In this document: positions 8,740 through 16,508 of the stretch, in pieces
Position numbering within the stretch: position 1 is the stretch's first letter
Layout of the letters: each line of letters begins with the position of its first letter
Assembly: GCA_964538625.1 (NCBI GenBank)
Contig: CAZIGH010000025.1
Coordinates: forward strand, 10,980-74,979
DNA from: JAEUHM01 sp964538625
Lineage (GTDB): Bacteria; Verrucomicrobiota; Verrucomicrobiia; Verrucomicrobiales; Verrucomicrobiaceae
DNA length: 64,000 nucleotides
Direction: 5' to 3'
The notes under the pieces: generated by a model
Seen by the model: only the letters and a program-made list of their open reading frames with translations
Databases searched by the model: none
Told to the model about the DNA's origin: nothing
Translations under genes and position numbers: made by a program

Positions 8740-10128
8740 ATGAAAATACGCACACTCGTCTCCAGCAGACCCGCAGCGCTCCTCGCCCTTGCGCTAGGAT
8801 GTTATGCCCAGGCCGAAGCCACCAAACCTGTCCAGCCCGGCGGCAAACTGCCGGGGAATGTCGCCATCAAGCTCGTCAAGGTAGCAGATGATCTCGTCGA
8901 ACCCGTGCACGTGGACTCGCCCAAAGACGGGACCAACCGCGTCTTCGTCTGCGAACGTCCCGGCGTGGTGCGGCTCATCAAGGACGGTAAAATGCAGCGC
9001 CGCCCATTTCTCGACATCCAGCAAACCGTCGTGTCCTCCTTCCTGGAACAGGGTCTCTACGACATCGCCTTCCACCCCAAGTTCAAGGAGAATGGTCTCT
9101 TCTACGTCCACTACTCCGACATGTGGTTCAACGGGGACGGCTTCATCGTGGAGTACAAAGTCAAGGCGGACAATCCAGACCAGGCAGATCCCGAAAGCGC
9201 CCGCGTGGTCATGCATCTCGAGCGACCCTACTGCAACCACAACGGCGGCGAGATCGTCTTTGGTCCTGATGGCTACCTTTACATCGGCTCCGGAGATGGC
9301 GGGTGGGAAGGAGACGTGCTCAATGCCGGTCAAGATCTGAGTACTACGCTGGGCAAAGTGTTGCGCATCGACGTGGACTCACGCACCACGGACAAAGGCT
9401 ACGGCATCCCCAAAGATAACCCCTTCATCACACCGCTTCAGCAGATGACACTCTTCGGCATCAGCGAGGAGACCTTCAGCAAGATTCATCCCAAGGCACG
9501 CCCAGAGATCTGGAGCTATGGCATCCGCAATCCATGGACCATGTGCTTCGACAGCAAGACCGGAGACCTCTACATCTTCGACGTGGGCCAGAACCACTGG
9601 GAAGAAATCAACTTCGAACCCGCAGGCAGCAAGGGCGGCATCAACTACGGCTGGAAGTTCATGTGTGGCAGCCACCCCTTCCCCCAAATCCTGAAAAAGA
9701 ATCCGGACGGTACCGAGACCGCGCATCCGCCAGAAAAATGGTCACAGGTGGGCGAGCTACCCATCGCCGAATACAGCCACGTGGATCAGGGCATCTGCGT
9801 GGTCGGCCTGGGCGTTTCCCGTGCCAAGCAATATCCCAGCCTGGACGGCGTGTGCTTCGCCGCAGACTGGGGCAGTGGCCGCATTTGGGGCCTCAAGCGC
9901 GATGACGCAGGCAAGTGGCAGATGGAGGAGCTGCTCGACCTCGCAGACGGCATGAGGCCCAACGGCGGTGGCGAAGGTGAAGACGGCACCATTTACCTCT
10001 GCCACGGCACCGCAGGGTACGGTGGCAAAGTGGACCCGTACCAGGAAGCTCGGGGTGCTCTCTGGAAAATCGTTCCCGCAGACATGGTGCCCGAGGGAGC
10101 AGAAACCGCTCCACTCCAGGCTAAATAG
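8740..10128 (+). CDS. PQQ-dependent sugar dehydrogenase (GSDH/Yli family), secreted
   Basis: A 462-residue exported six-bladed beta-propeller enzyme. A signal peptide covers about residues 1-28. The domain shows the family pattern: ERPGVVRLIKDG, FLEQGLYDIAFHPKF, YCNHNGGEIVFGPDGYLYIG (motif with the PQQ-facing His and the calcium site), RPEIWSYGIRNPW, and GGINYGWKFMCG. These features assign it to the glucose/sorbosone dehydrogenase family, soluble enzymes that oxidise aldoses with PQQ in the periplasm or outside the cell. The real sugar and the electron acceptor are unknown. The gene stands alone, divergent from the ABC operon and closed by a strong terminator. Confidence 0.9.
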   Translation: MKIRTLVSSRPAALLALALGCYAQAEATKPVQPGGKLPGNVAIKLVKVADDLVEPVHVDSPKDGTNRVFVCERPGVVRLIKDGKMQRRPFLDIQQTVVSSFLEQGLYDIAFHPKFKENGLFYVHYSDMWFNGDGFIVEYKVKADNPDQADPESARVVMHLERPYCNHNGGEIVFGPDGYLYIGSGDGGWEGDVLNAGQDLSTTLGKVLRIDVDSRTTDKGYGIPKDNPFITPLQQMTLFGISEETFSKIHPKARPEIWSYGIRNPWTMCFDSKTGDLYIFDVGQNHWEEINFEPAGSKGGINYGWKFMCGSHPFPQILKKNPDGTETAHPPEKWSQVGELPIAEYSHVDQGICVVGLGVSRAKQYPSLDGVCFAADWGSGRIWGLKRDDAGKWQMEELLDLADGMRPNGGGEGEDGTIYLCHGTAGYGGKVDPYQEARGALWKIVPADMVPEGAETAPLQAK

Positions 10129-10145
10129 TCCGGCTCAAATAAGCC

Positions 10146-10177
10146 AAGCTCCGGAGTCTCGAGCTCCGGAGCTTTTT
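10146..10177 (+). terminator. Rho-independent terminator after the sugar dehydrogenase gene
   Basis: A perfect 11-bp stem (10146-10156 with 10164-10174) around a 7-nt loop is followed directly by a T run. It lies 18 nt after the stop codon. Confidence 0.88.
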
Positions 10178-10240
10178 GGGGCTTCGTGGCTCCACAGCGA
10201 CATTGACAGAAAAGGCTGCGGGCCGTCAGCATGATGCCTG

Positions 10241-11020
10241 ATGAAGTCGGCATCCACCTACGCACCAGCACTAGCACTAGCACTCGTCCTCTCTTGTTTC
10301 TCGTTCACATGCAGCGAAAGTGCAGAGGATGATCCTTTTCCTGCCTCGGCGGCTTACATCAGCAAAGTCTCAGCAGGAGTCACTCTCAGCCTGTTCACCT
10401 TTGACGAAATGGACTGCGAAATCGCAGTCTTCGCCAACCCAGATCGGAAAGGAGCCAAAAATCTCTCTGAGTGGGGACAGCAGACCAAAGCCCTTGCCGT
10501 CTGCAACGGGGGCTACTTCGACCCCGGCCCCCTCCTCCCCTCAGGTCTGGAAATTTCCAATGGCATCGCCACGGGCAAGCAAACCACCGGTGATCCCCAC
10601 GTGGGCAATCTCCTCGTCACCCCTTCAGCGACCAGCTTGATCTGGGATGGTGAACTGCTCGATTTGACGGACGCGAGGCATTTTCTCCAATGCAGTCCTT
10701 GGCTCGTGAGCGAGGGAAGAACCTATCAGCCATCCACCCCGAATGAAGACGAACCCAGGGCGTTTCGCACGTTTATCATGACCAACGGTCAGGGGCGTTG
10801 GTGCATCGGTATCACCTCCAGGGTCACGCTATCGGGCCTAGCCCGCATCCTCACCAAGTCGGACCTGTTGCCGAACTTCACCGTGAAACGTGCTCTTAAT
10901 CTCGATGGCGGCCCTTCCACTGGCCTCTGGGTAAAAGGAAAAGAAGCTGAACTCAAAACCCAGCAGCCCAAGTGGCCGGTGCGAAACGGCGTCCTTGTAA
11001 GGCCACGCAAGACACAGTGA
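10241..11020 (+). CDS. Phosphodiester glycosidase family protein (DUF2233)
   Basis: A 259-residue secreted protein. The signal peptide (1-27) includes a small DNA repeat that encodes ALALAL. The domain has the two hallmarks of the NAGPA/DUF2233 family: CNGGYFDPGPLLPSG (about 87-101) and, near the C-terminus, LNLDGGPSTGLW. In mammals this domain uncovers mannose-6-phosphate by removing GlcNAc; bacterial members act on phosphodiester-linked sugars of envelope polymers, but the substrate here is unknown. It is a single-gene unit between the sugar dehydrogenase and a convergent zinc-ribbon gene. Confidence 0.87.
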   Translation: MKSASTYAPALALALVLSCFSFTCSESAEDDPFPASAAYISKVSAGVTLSLFTFDEMDCEIAVFANPDRKGAKNLSEWGQQTKALAVCNGGYFDPGPLLPSGLEISNGIATGKQTTGDPHVGNLLVTPSATSLIWDGELLDLTDARHFLQCSPWLVSEGRTYQPSTPNEDEPRAFRTFIMTNGQGRWCIGITSRVTLSGLARILTKSDLLPNFTVKRALNLDGGPSTGLWVKGKEAELKTQQPKWPVRNGVLVRPRKTQ

Positions 11021-11055
11021 TCGGACCGAGCCGCAGACTCGAAACGCAGTCCGTC

Positions 11056-11283
11056 TCAGGAAGGTCGAGGAAGCACCACCACCACCCCGCACCTAGGACA
11101 GCGGTAACCAGCACAATCTCCACCGCTCGGAATGATGACACTTTTGTGCTCTGAATCCGCAAACCAAAAATGCTGATGGGAAAATCCCACGAACAAAAAG
11201 CCCCAAAAGGTTCCACGGACCGAACACTCTCCTGGAATCAAGACCGCCCCGCACATAGGACAGTTGCGTTCAGGCAGAATCAT
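11056..11283 (-). CDS. Small zinc-ribbon protein (PF20097/DUF6487-like)
   Basis: A 75-residue protein with two CxxC knuckles, CPMC (8-11) and CPRC (62-65), at the two ends, which would bind one zinc ion. Between them is a short aromatic segment followed by IPSGGDCAGYRC. This layout (CPMCG, a middle Ser-Gly pair and GYRCPRCG) is that of small proteins grouped as PF20097. Their function is unknown. It is only 9 nt downstream of the amidase-like gene on the same strand, so the two are probably co-transcribed. Confidence 0.6.
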   Translation of the reverse strand: MILPERNCPMCGAVLIPGECSVRGTFWGFLFVGFSHQHFWFADSEHKSVIIPSGGDCAGYRCPRCGVVVVLPRPS

Positions 11284-11292
11284 ACAAAAGGC

Positions 11293-12135
11293 TCACTCAG
11301 ACTCGTTGATCTCCGCCATGATCTGACGGATCGGGAAGTGCCTGCCAAGGCAGGAATCCGTGACCACGTTCGCATCCGGAAGATGCTGAAGCACTTGCAG
11401 ACGGTCTGCCTTGACGGACAGATAGTCCAGCACCTCGTCCAGCGCCTCAAGCTGCCGCAGTGTAGGTGCCGCCAGTTGAAAGTCACCAGCCACCATGATG
11501 TCTAGCGGCCCCTCACCGGAAGCGGTGGAGAGCACCTCGACCCCACGGCCCGAGATCACAATGTCACACGCCCCCTGAGCTGCGCCCCTCACCTCGCTCA
11601 GGTAGCGCCCCAGCCTGCGTGGAGTAGCCTCAAAGTGCCGCCCCCCATGAATGACCACATCCAGCTCCAAAGCTGAAACTCCGGCAAACAACGCGTCGAG
11701 CGCCGCACGCTCACCTTTACCCAAGTGCTGCCAACTGGAACGCGGCTGGTTAAAATCATGCTCCAGCGGTGCCTCGGCCACTGCCGCCGCAGTAAGAACC
11801 GGTAGTGCCTGGTGCAGGTGCGTCGAGTGGCGAAACTGTACCTCGGCGCTCGCGGCGACAGACTGGCTCAGCTCAAGCCGGTGAAAGCTGGGAGACTCTG
11901 CCACCGCCGATGCGGAAAACATGGGAATGATGGAAGCCACATTGGTGAACGTGGCCCCAGTAGGATGAGGGGCCAAGGGTTCATGCGCCGCTTTCATGAG
12001 TAAGGCCAAAACCACCACACCAGGAAGAATTCCCAAGCCCATCTGGGCCAGCCAGCGAATCGGCACGCAGTGCTCCCAGTCCGATTGCGAAAGTTCTCGG
12101 ACGGCTTGTTTCAAGTTCTTGAAACTGCGAACCAT
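11293..12135 (-). CDS. Membrane-anchored protein with a divergent N-acetylmuramoyl-L-alanine amidase (Amidase_2/PGRP) domain
   Basis: A 280-residue protein with a cytoplasmic N-terminus (1-34), one membrane segment (about 35-47) and an extracytoplasmic C-terminal domain. The domain (about 145-280) follows the pattern of T7-lysozyme-like amidases: VVIHGG with the first zinc His, the arm RRLGRYLSEVRGA, a central strand VISGRG, IMVAGDF in the place of the usual IGICLIGDF, PTLRQLEALDEVLDYL, QHLP, and SCLGRHFP in place of the usual zinc-Cys motif CPGRHFP. The two His and the Cys could still bind zinc, but YHFVI is lost. I infer a peptidoglycan-binding or weak amidase role from this pattern alone. 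No database check was possible. Confidence 0.5.
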   Translation of the reverse strand: MVRSFKNLKQAVRELSQSDWEHCVPIRWLAQMGLGILPGVVVLALLMKAAHEPLAPHPTGATFTNVASIIPMFSASAVAESPSFHRLELSQSVAASAEVQFRHSTHLHQALPVLTAAAVAEAPLEHDFNQPRSSWQHLGKGERAALDALFAGVSALELDVVIHGGRHFEATPRRLGRYLSEVRGAAQGACDIVISGRGVEVLSTASGEGPLDIMVAGDFQLAAPTLRQLEALDEVLDYLSVKADRLQVLQHLPDANVVTDSCLGRHFPIRQIMAEINESE

Positions 12136-12228
12136 TTTAGCTATATCGCTTCACCTTTGTTAATATTTCAGGGAATTCTGAGCAGATTCCAGCATTTTAT
12201 TTTGTGTTCCTAACTTTTTTCAGCACTC

Positions 12229-13341
12229 ATGAACCCTGTGATTTGGGTGCTGACCGCAGGATTTGGTGACGGCCACAACACGGCGGCGAGGAGCATCGCC
12301 GCCGCTCTGTCGCAGCGGCTCCCCGCTCCCGAAGTCGTCGTTCGGGATGTCATCCGCCAGGCCCACCCTCTCCTTGGCCATGCAGCCATGAGGGCCTACG
12401 CAGGCATCATCGTCCACACACCGTGGATCTGGAAGAGGCTCTACGACAGCTTTGCCCAGAACGCCCAAGACGCCGTTCGCAATCCACTGCTGGATCCCCT
12501 CAAGAACCTCATGGCGGCCTCGCTTCGACGCGAAAGACCTTCCATCATCGTCAGCACCTTTCCACTTTACCCCAGCCTGCTAGAGGAGCTCAAGGAGGAC
12601 GGTCTGCCCGTGCCTAAAGTCCTCACCGTGGTGACGGATTCCGTGAGCATTCACCCCACTTGGCTCGTAGGCTGGAGTGATCTGTATTTGGTGGCTGACG
12701 ACGATTCTCGCTCCGTGATGACCGACCTAGGCGTGCCTGAAGAGCGGGTGCGAGTCACCGGTTTCCCAGTCAATCCCGCGTTCACCACTCCTGTGGAGCG
12801 CCTGCCGAGTAGGGCGGGCCGCGTGCTCTACCTCCCATCCACTTCTACCCAACATGTGCAGGCAACTCTTCAGGAGCTCGAGCCGCTCATTCGCGATGGC
12901 ATGGAACTCACCATCGTACCCGGTCGTCACAGGCAGCGCCTGCATCATGTACTGCGCGGTTTCGCCGACCGGCTGGAAACGCTGCGCCGGGTCACCACTC
13001 TGGGCTGGTGCGACCACATACCGCATCTCCTACGGGAGCACGATGCACTCATCTGCAAGGCAGGCGGTGCCATGCTCCATGAAGTCATGGCAGGCTGCCG
13101 CCCCGCCGTAGTGGACTGGATAGTGCCCGGCCAGGAGGAAGGGAACGCACAAATGCTGCTGAAAGTAGATGGCGGCAAGCTGTCCCACTCACCCACAGAC
13201 ACCGCGAGACACATACGGCACCTCATAGAGCATGACAGGCGTGAAGCGCTGCGCATGTCCACCGCCATGCAAGCTCACAGCAAACCGGCAGCTGCCCTGC
13301 ACATCGCGGACATCGTCCAAAACCTTGCCTCCCCCTCATGA
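12229..13341 (+). CDS. Glycosyltransferase of the MGDG synthase/UgtP family
   Basis: A 370-residue GT28-type glycosyltransferase. The N-terminal part has the MGDG synthase signature VLTAGFGDGHNTAARSI (about 7-23), and the C-terminal part has the donor-binding region CKAGGAMLHEVMAGCRP followed by VPGQEEGNAQ. Members transfer galactose or glucose from a UDP sugar to diacylglycerol or related lipids at the inner face of the membrane. The gene starts a plus-strand unit of HAD phosphatase, DedA and metallophosphoesterase genes and overlaps the HAD gene by 4 nt. The lipid product is unknown. An AT-rich stretch at 12136-12228 precedes it. Confidence 0.85.
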   Translation: MNPVIWVLTAGFGDGHNTAARSIAAALSQRLPAPEVVVRDVIRQAHPLLGHAAMRAYAGIIVHTPWIWKRLYDSFAQNAQDAVRNPLLDPLKNLMAASLRRERPSIIVSTFPLYPSLLEELKEDGLPVPKVLTVVTDSVSIHPTWLVGWSDLYLVADDDSRSVMTDLGVPEERVRVTGFPVNPAFTTPVERLPSRAGRVLYLPSTSTQHVQATLQELEPLIRDGMELTIVPGRHRQRLHHVLRGFADRLETLRRVTTLGWCDHIPHLLREHDALICKAGGAMLHEVMAGCRPAVVDWIVPGQEEGNAQMLLKVDGGKLSHSPTDTARHIRHLIEHDRREALRMSTAMQAHSKPAAALHIADIVQNLASPS

Positions 13342-13946
13342 ATCAAGCACGCACCCTCGTTTTCGACATCGGAAATGTCCTCGTCACCTTCGACTTCACC
13401 CGCGCTTCCAGCAGAGTGGCAGCAAGCTCAGACGTGGATGCGAACGCGGTGCTGCACACCATCTCCTCCATCAAAGACGAACTGGAGTCCGGCCGCGTGG
13501 ACGAGCACACCTTCTTCGCAGAGGCCATGAGGCTCGTCGGCTACCGCGGCTGCGCCACAGACTTTGAGAGCGCCTGGTGTGACATCTTTGAAGAGAATGC
13601 CCCGATGAAGCAAACCATCGCCGCACTGCCGAAGGACGTTCGGCTCCTCCTTCTCTCCAACACCAATGAGCCACACAAGCGCTGGCTGTTGAAGACCTAT
13701 CCCGTCTTCGACGCCTTTGAAGGTGGCATCTTCTCCCACGAGGCGAAGTGCATGAAACCGGAAGACGGCATCTACCTCCAGCTCATCGAAGGCTTTGATC
13801 TGAATCCTGCCAAGTGCTTCTACATCGACGACCTGCCCGCCAACATCGAGGCTGGAAAACGTCACGGTCTTCATTGCCACCTCTACAATCCCGCGCATCA
13901 TGCCGCGCTTCAGGCAGCGCTGGACACCTGGCTTGCTGACCACTAG
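13338..13946 (+). CDS. HAD-family (IA) hydrolase, YihX-like
   Basis: A 202-residue haloacid dehalogenase-like protein. Motif I reads FDIGNVL (nucleophile Asp, with Gly in place of the second Asp, as in YihX-type sugar phosphatases). Motif II is LLSNTNE, motif III the Lys in CMKPEDGIY, and motif IV YIDDLPANIEAG. The helical cap lies between motifs I and II. Such proteins remove phosphate from small sugar phosphates. Its ATG overlaps the stop of the glycosyltransferase gene, which suggests a linked function in sugar-lipid metabolism. Confidence 0.87.
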   Translation: MNQARTLVFDIGNVLVTFDFTRASSRVAASSDVDANAVLHTISSIKDELESGRVDEHTFFAEAMRLVGYRGCATDFESAWCDIFEENAPMKQTIAALPKDVRLLLLSNTNEPHKRWLLKTYPVFDAFEGGIFSHEAKCMKPEDGIYLQLIEGFDLNPAKCFYIDDLPANIEAGKRHGLHCHLYNPAHHAALQAALDTWLADH

Positions 13947-13992
13947 TCCCCCACCCCCAACACCTTCAAAAAACTCCCCTCACTTTCTCACC

Positions 13993-14646
13993 ATGAAAGA
14001 ACTGCTTCACGAATGGGTGCTCATCTGGTTCAACTGGGTTGAAACCGGTGGCTACTGGGCGGTAATAGGCCTCATGGCAATGGAGAGTTCTATTTTCCCG
14101 GTGCCCAGTGAAGTGGTCATGCCACCCGCCGCCATCCTGGCCCAACAAGGGAAGCTGGACATTTGGGGCGTCATCCTAGCCGGCACCTTCGGCTCGTGGC
14201 TCGGCTCGGCCATCACCTACGCCGTCGCACGCTGGGTTGGACGCCCACTCGTCATGAAGTACGGGAAGCTATTCTTCTGCCCGCCAGAGAAAGTGGAGCG
14301 CGCAGAACGCTTTCTCCTCCGTTATGACGCCAGCGGCATTTTCTTCGCCCGTCTGTTGCCCGTCGTGCGACACCTCATCTCCATCCCCGCCGGCATCGTG
14401 CGCATGCGCTTCGGCATGTTCAGTCTCATGACCACGGTGGGCAGCTTCATCTGGTGCGCCATTCTCTCTTGGTACGGCTGGGGTGTCGGCGAACGCAGCC
14501 CCGACCTCATGAAGGATCCTGAAGGCCTCATCAATGCCGTCAAAACGGAGTCCCTCTGGCTTGTTGGCGGCATCGCCCTCCTAGGCGCACTCTACTTCCT
14601 CGTCCTCCGTCTCACCTCCAAGCCGGCCAAACAAGAAGCCATCTAG
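13993..14646 (+). CDS. DedA/SNARE-associated family membrane protein
   Basis: A 217-residue membrane protein of the DedA family. The E-x-x-x-F-P-V-P-S-E motif (about residues 33-42, in MESSIFPVPSEVVMPPA), the conserved Gly/Ser helix GSWLGSAITYAVARWVG, and FFARLLPVVRHLISIPAG (with the essential Arg) are present. DedA proteins are thought to be lipid carriers or flippases that recycle undecaprenyl phosphate or phospholipids. It starts 46 nt after the HAD gene and 15 nt before the phosphoesterase gene on the same strand. Confidence 0.9.
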   Translation: MKELLHEWVLIWFNWVETGGYWAVIGLMAMESSIFPVPSEVVMPPAAILAQQGKLDIWGVILAGTFGSWLGSAITYAVARWVGRPLVMKYGKLFFCPPEKVERAERFLLRYDASGIFFARLLPVVRHLISIPAGIVRMRFGMFSLMTTVGSFIWCAILSWYGWGVGERSPDLMKDPEGLINAVKTESLWLVGGIALLGALYFLVLRLTSKPAKQEAI

Positions 14647-14661
14647 TCCCGGGGTCTCTCC

Positions 14662-15510
14662 ATGGAGCCAGACGCACCTCTCACCCGTCGCCAGATCCTC
14701 CGGCGAACCTTTTACGGTGCTTTGGCCGCCGCTGCAGCCAGCTATGGCTACGGACGCAGCATGGAACGCCGCATCATCACCACGGAACGCGTTACCGTCA
14801 CACTGCCCCGTCTGCCGCCCGCGCTGGCAGGTCTCAGTATTGCCCAACTCAGTGACCTCCACCTGCATCCCTACACCGAACCGCAGACCATCGCCAAAGC
14901 CGTCGCCGCAACCAATGCGCTGGAGCCAGATCTCATTCTGCTCACCGGCGACTTCATCACCGACAAGGGAAGTGATGCCCAAGAACTCGGCGAACTCCTG
15001 CGTCCACTCAAAAGCCGACACGGCGTCTTCGGCAGCATGGGCAACCACGACTGCTGGTACCAGCCCTGGCTCATCCGACAGCACCTGACCTCAAGCGGTG
15101 TTCAAATGCTCGAAAACGCCGGTACAGAACTCCGCATCAACGGAGAAAAACTCTGGCTTGGCGGACTCGACTCCGTGTGGGCCGGGCAGCCTGATCTCAC
15201 GAAAACCCTGCCCAAAAGCCACGACATCACCACCCTCATGATGGTGCATGAGCCAGACTACGCTGACGTCGTTGCACAAGCCAAGCGTCCCCTGCTCCAG
15301 CTCTCCGGCCACTCTCACGGCGGCCAAGTGCGTGTGCCGTTTGCCGGTGCGGTAGTCACCGTTCCATGGGCCAAAAAATACATCCGCAGCCTCTACCGAG
15401 TCGGCGACGTCACGCTTTACGTCAACAGCGGCATCGGATGCACCAGTCATCCCGTACGGTTTGCCTGTCCGCCGGAAGTCACCCTGCTGACGCTGCAACC
15501 GGAGCCATAG
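14662..15510 (+). CDS. Metallophosphoesterase with Tat-like signal (YkuE/YaeI type)
   Basis: A 282-residue calcineurin-like phosphoesterase. The N-terminus has two Arg pairs (TRRQILRRTFYGAL) ahead of an Ala-rich hydrophobic stretch, a twin-arginine-type export signal. Metal ligands: QLSDLHLHP (Asp, His), LLTGDFI (Asp), GNHDCW (Asn, His), LSGHSHGGQV (His, His). The layout matches YkuE and the lipid A-related LpxG/YaeI phosphodiesterases, so hydrolysis of a phosphodiester in an envelope lipid is plausible. It closes the glycolipid-like unit that starts at 12229. Confidence 0.88.
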   Translation: MEPDAPLTRRQILRRTFYGALAAAAASYGYGRSMERRIITTERVTVTLPRLPPALAGLSIAQLSDLHLHPYTEPQTIAKAVAATNALEPDLILLTGDFITDKGSDAQELGELLRPLKSRHGVFGSMGNHDCWYQPWLIRQHLTSSGVQMLENAGTELRINGEKLWLGGLDSVWAGQPDLTKTLPKSHDITTLMMVHEPDYADVVAQAKRPLLQLSGHSHGGQVRVPFAGAVVTVPWAKKYIRSLYRVGDVTLYVNSGIGCTSHPVRFACPPEVTLLTLQPEP

Positions 15511-15575
15511 ACCTCCTCTTCACTCCCTCATCAAAAGGTTTGAATGAACGCAACCGACGGCGCGTCCAAGTTGCG

Positions 15576-16412
15576 ATGCATAGCGCCCGTTACGTCATCA
15601 GTCCGGAAAAGGAGACCCTCAGAAGACGCCCTGCCAAGCGAAATGCCTTGCCGGTTCCCCTTCAAGTGCTCCCTTCAGCACCGCCTACCGACTCTTGGCC
15701 GCTAGCGGCCGTTTTGAGCCTCTCGGGACTGGTGGTTATTGCACTGCTGCTGACGCATCAACTCATTGAAGCAACCTCCAAACACGACGCCGAGACCAAG
15801 CGGGCCAATGCTGCTGCCGTTCAGGCAGACGCCCTGGGCCGCAGACTTTCCGAGTTGACCGCAGAGCTAGCGCGGCTCAGCGACGATCGTCGCCAGCTCC
15901 TCCGCCGCATCAGTGAATCCATGCAGCAGGAGGCGTCTGCGCGGGCCCAGTGGCAGAAGGCCGCTCAAGCGAGCCAAGAGGCAACAGCCCAGACCGAGCT
16001 CGTGGCTTCTCAGTGGTCAGACTATAGCAATAACCTTGAACGCACGCTTCACTCCACGCACTCACGAGCTCTGGGGCTTGAGGGCGAGCTTCAGGCGGCA
16101 CGCTCCGCCGCCGCTACGAATGCTGACAAGTGGAACCGTGAACTCACGAATCTCACCAGCGAAAAAGCCGGCCTCGAAAAGGAGCTCGCAGGCTATCGAA
16201 AGCTGGCAGATGACCTGAAAGCCGAGACACAATCCCTTCACCAAGAAGTGAGCAGCCTGCAATCAAGGAGAGGGTTACTTGAGTCAGAGAATCAAACCCT
16301 GCGCGGTCAAAACCAACAGCTCCTCACCGAACTCACGTGCCTGAGAGTGACCGTCAGCGGACTCCAGTCCGAGATTAGCTGTCTGAGGCAAAAGCTGACA
16401 CATCCCAGGTGA
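15576..16412 (+). CDS. Single-pass membrane protein with long coiled coil
   Basis: A 278-residue protein. After a basic N-terminal tail there is one membrane segment (about 48-66, LAAVLSLSGLVVIALLLTH), and the rest is a continuous heptad-rich coiled coil, full of Leu, Glu, Gln, Ala and Lys, ending at the C-terminus. I do not recognise a family. The open frame extends upstream into the phosphoesterase gene; the ATG at 15576 or a TTG at 15540 are the plausible starts and no strong ribosome binding site decides between them. It stands between the phosphoesterase gene and a DUF3592 membrane protein gene on the same strand. Confidence 0.6.
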   Translation: MHSARYVISPEKETLRRRPAKRNALPVPLQVLPSAPPTDSWPLAAVLSLSGLVVIALLLTHQLIEATSKHDAETKRANAAAVQADALGRRLSELTAELARLSDDRRQLLRRISESMQQEASARAQWQKAAQASQEATAQTELVASQWSDYSNNLERTLHSTHSRALGLEGELQAARSAAATNADKWNRELTNLTSEKAGLEKELAGYRKLADDLKAETQSLHQEVSSLQSRRGLLESENQTLRGQNQQLLTELTCLRVTVSGLQSEISCLRQKLTHPR

Positions 16413-16508
16413 CAGCTTTGCCTCAGCCAATCCAGGCCAACATTCCCAAAGACATTGCGCACCCGCAACCTGTCTGGATGGTAATCGCACGCTGCCCTAT
16501 CCCAACTC

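Noticed and set aside
10265..10286. Short CTAGCA-type repeat
   Set aside because: Only three units; it encodes ALALAL in a signal peptide and is not a regulatory repeat or array.
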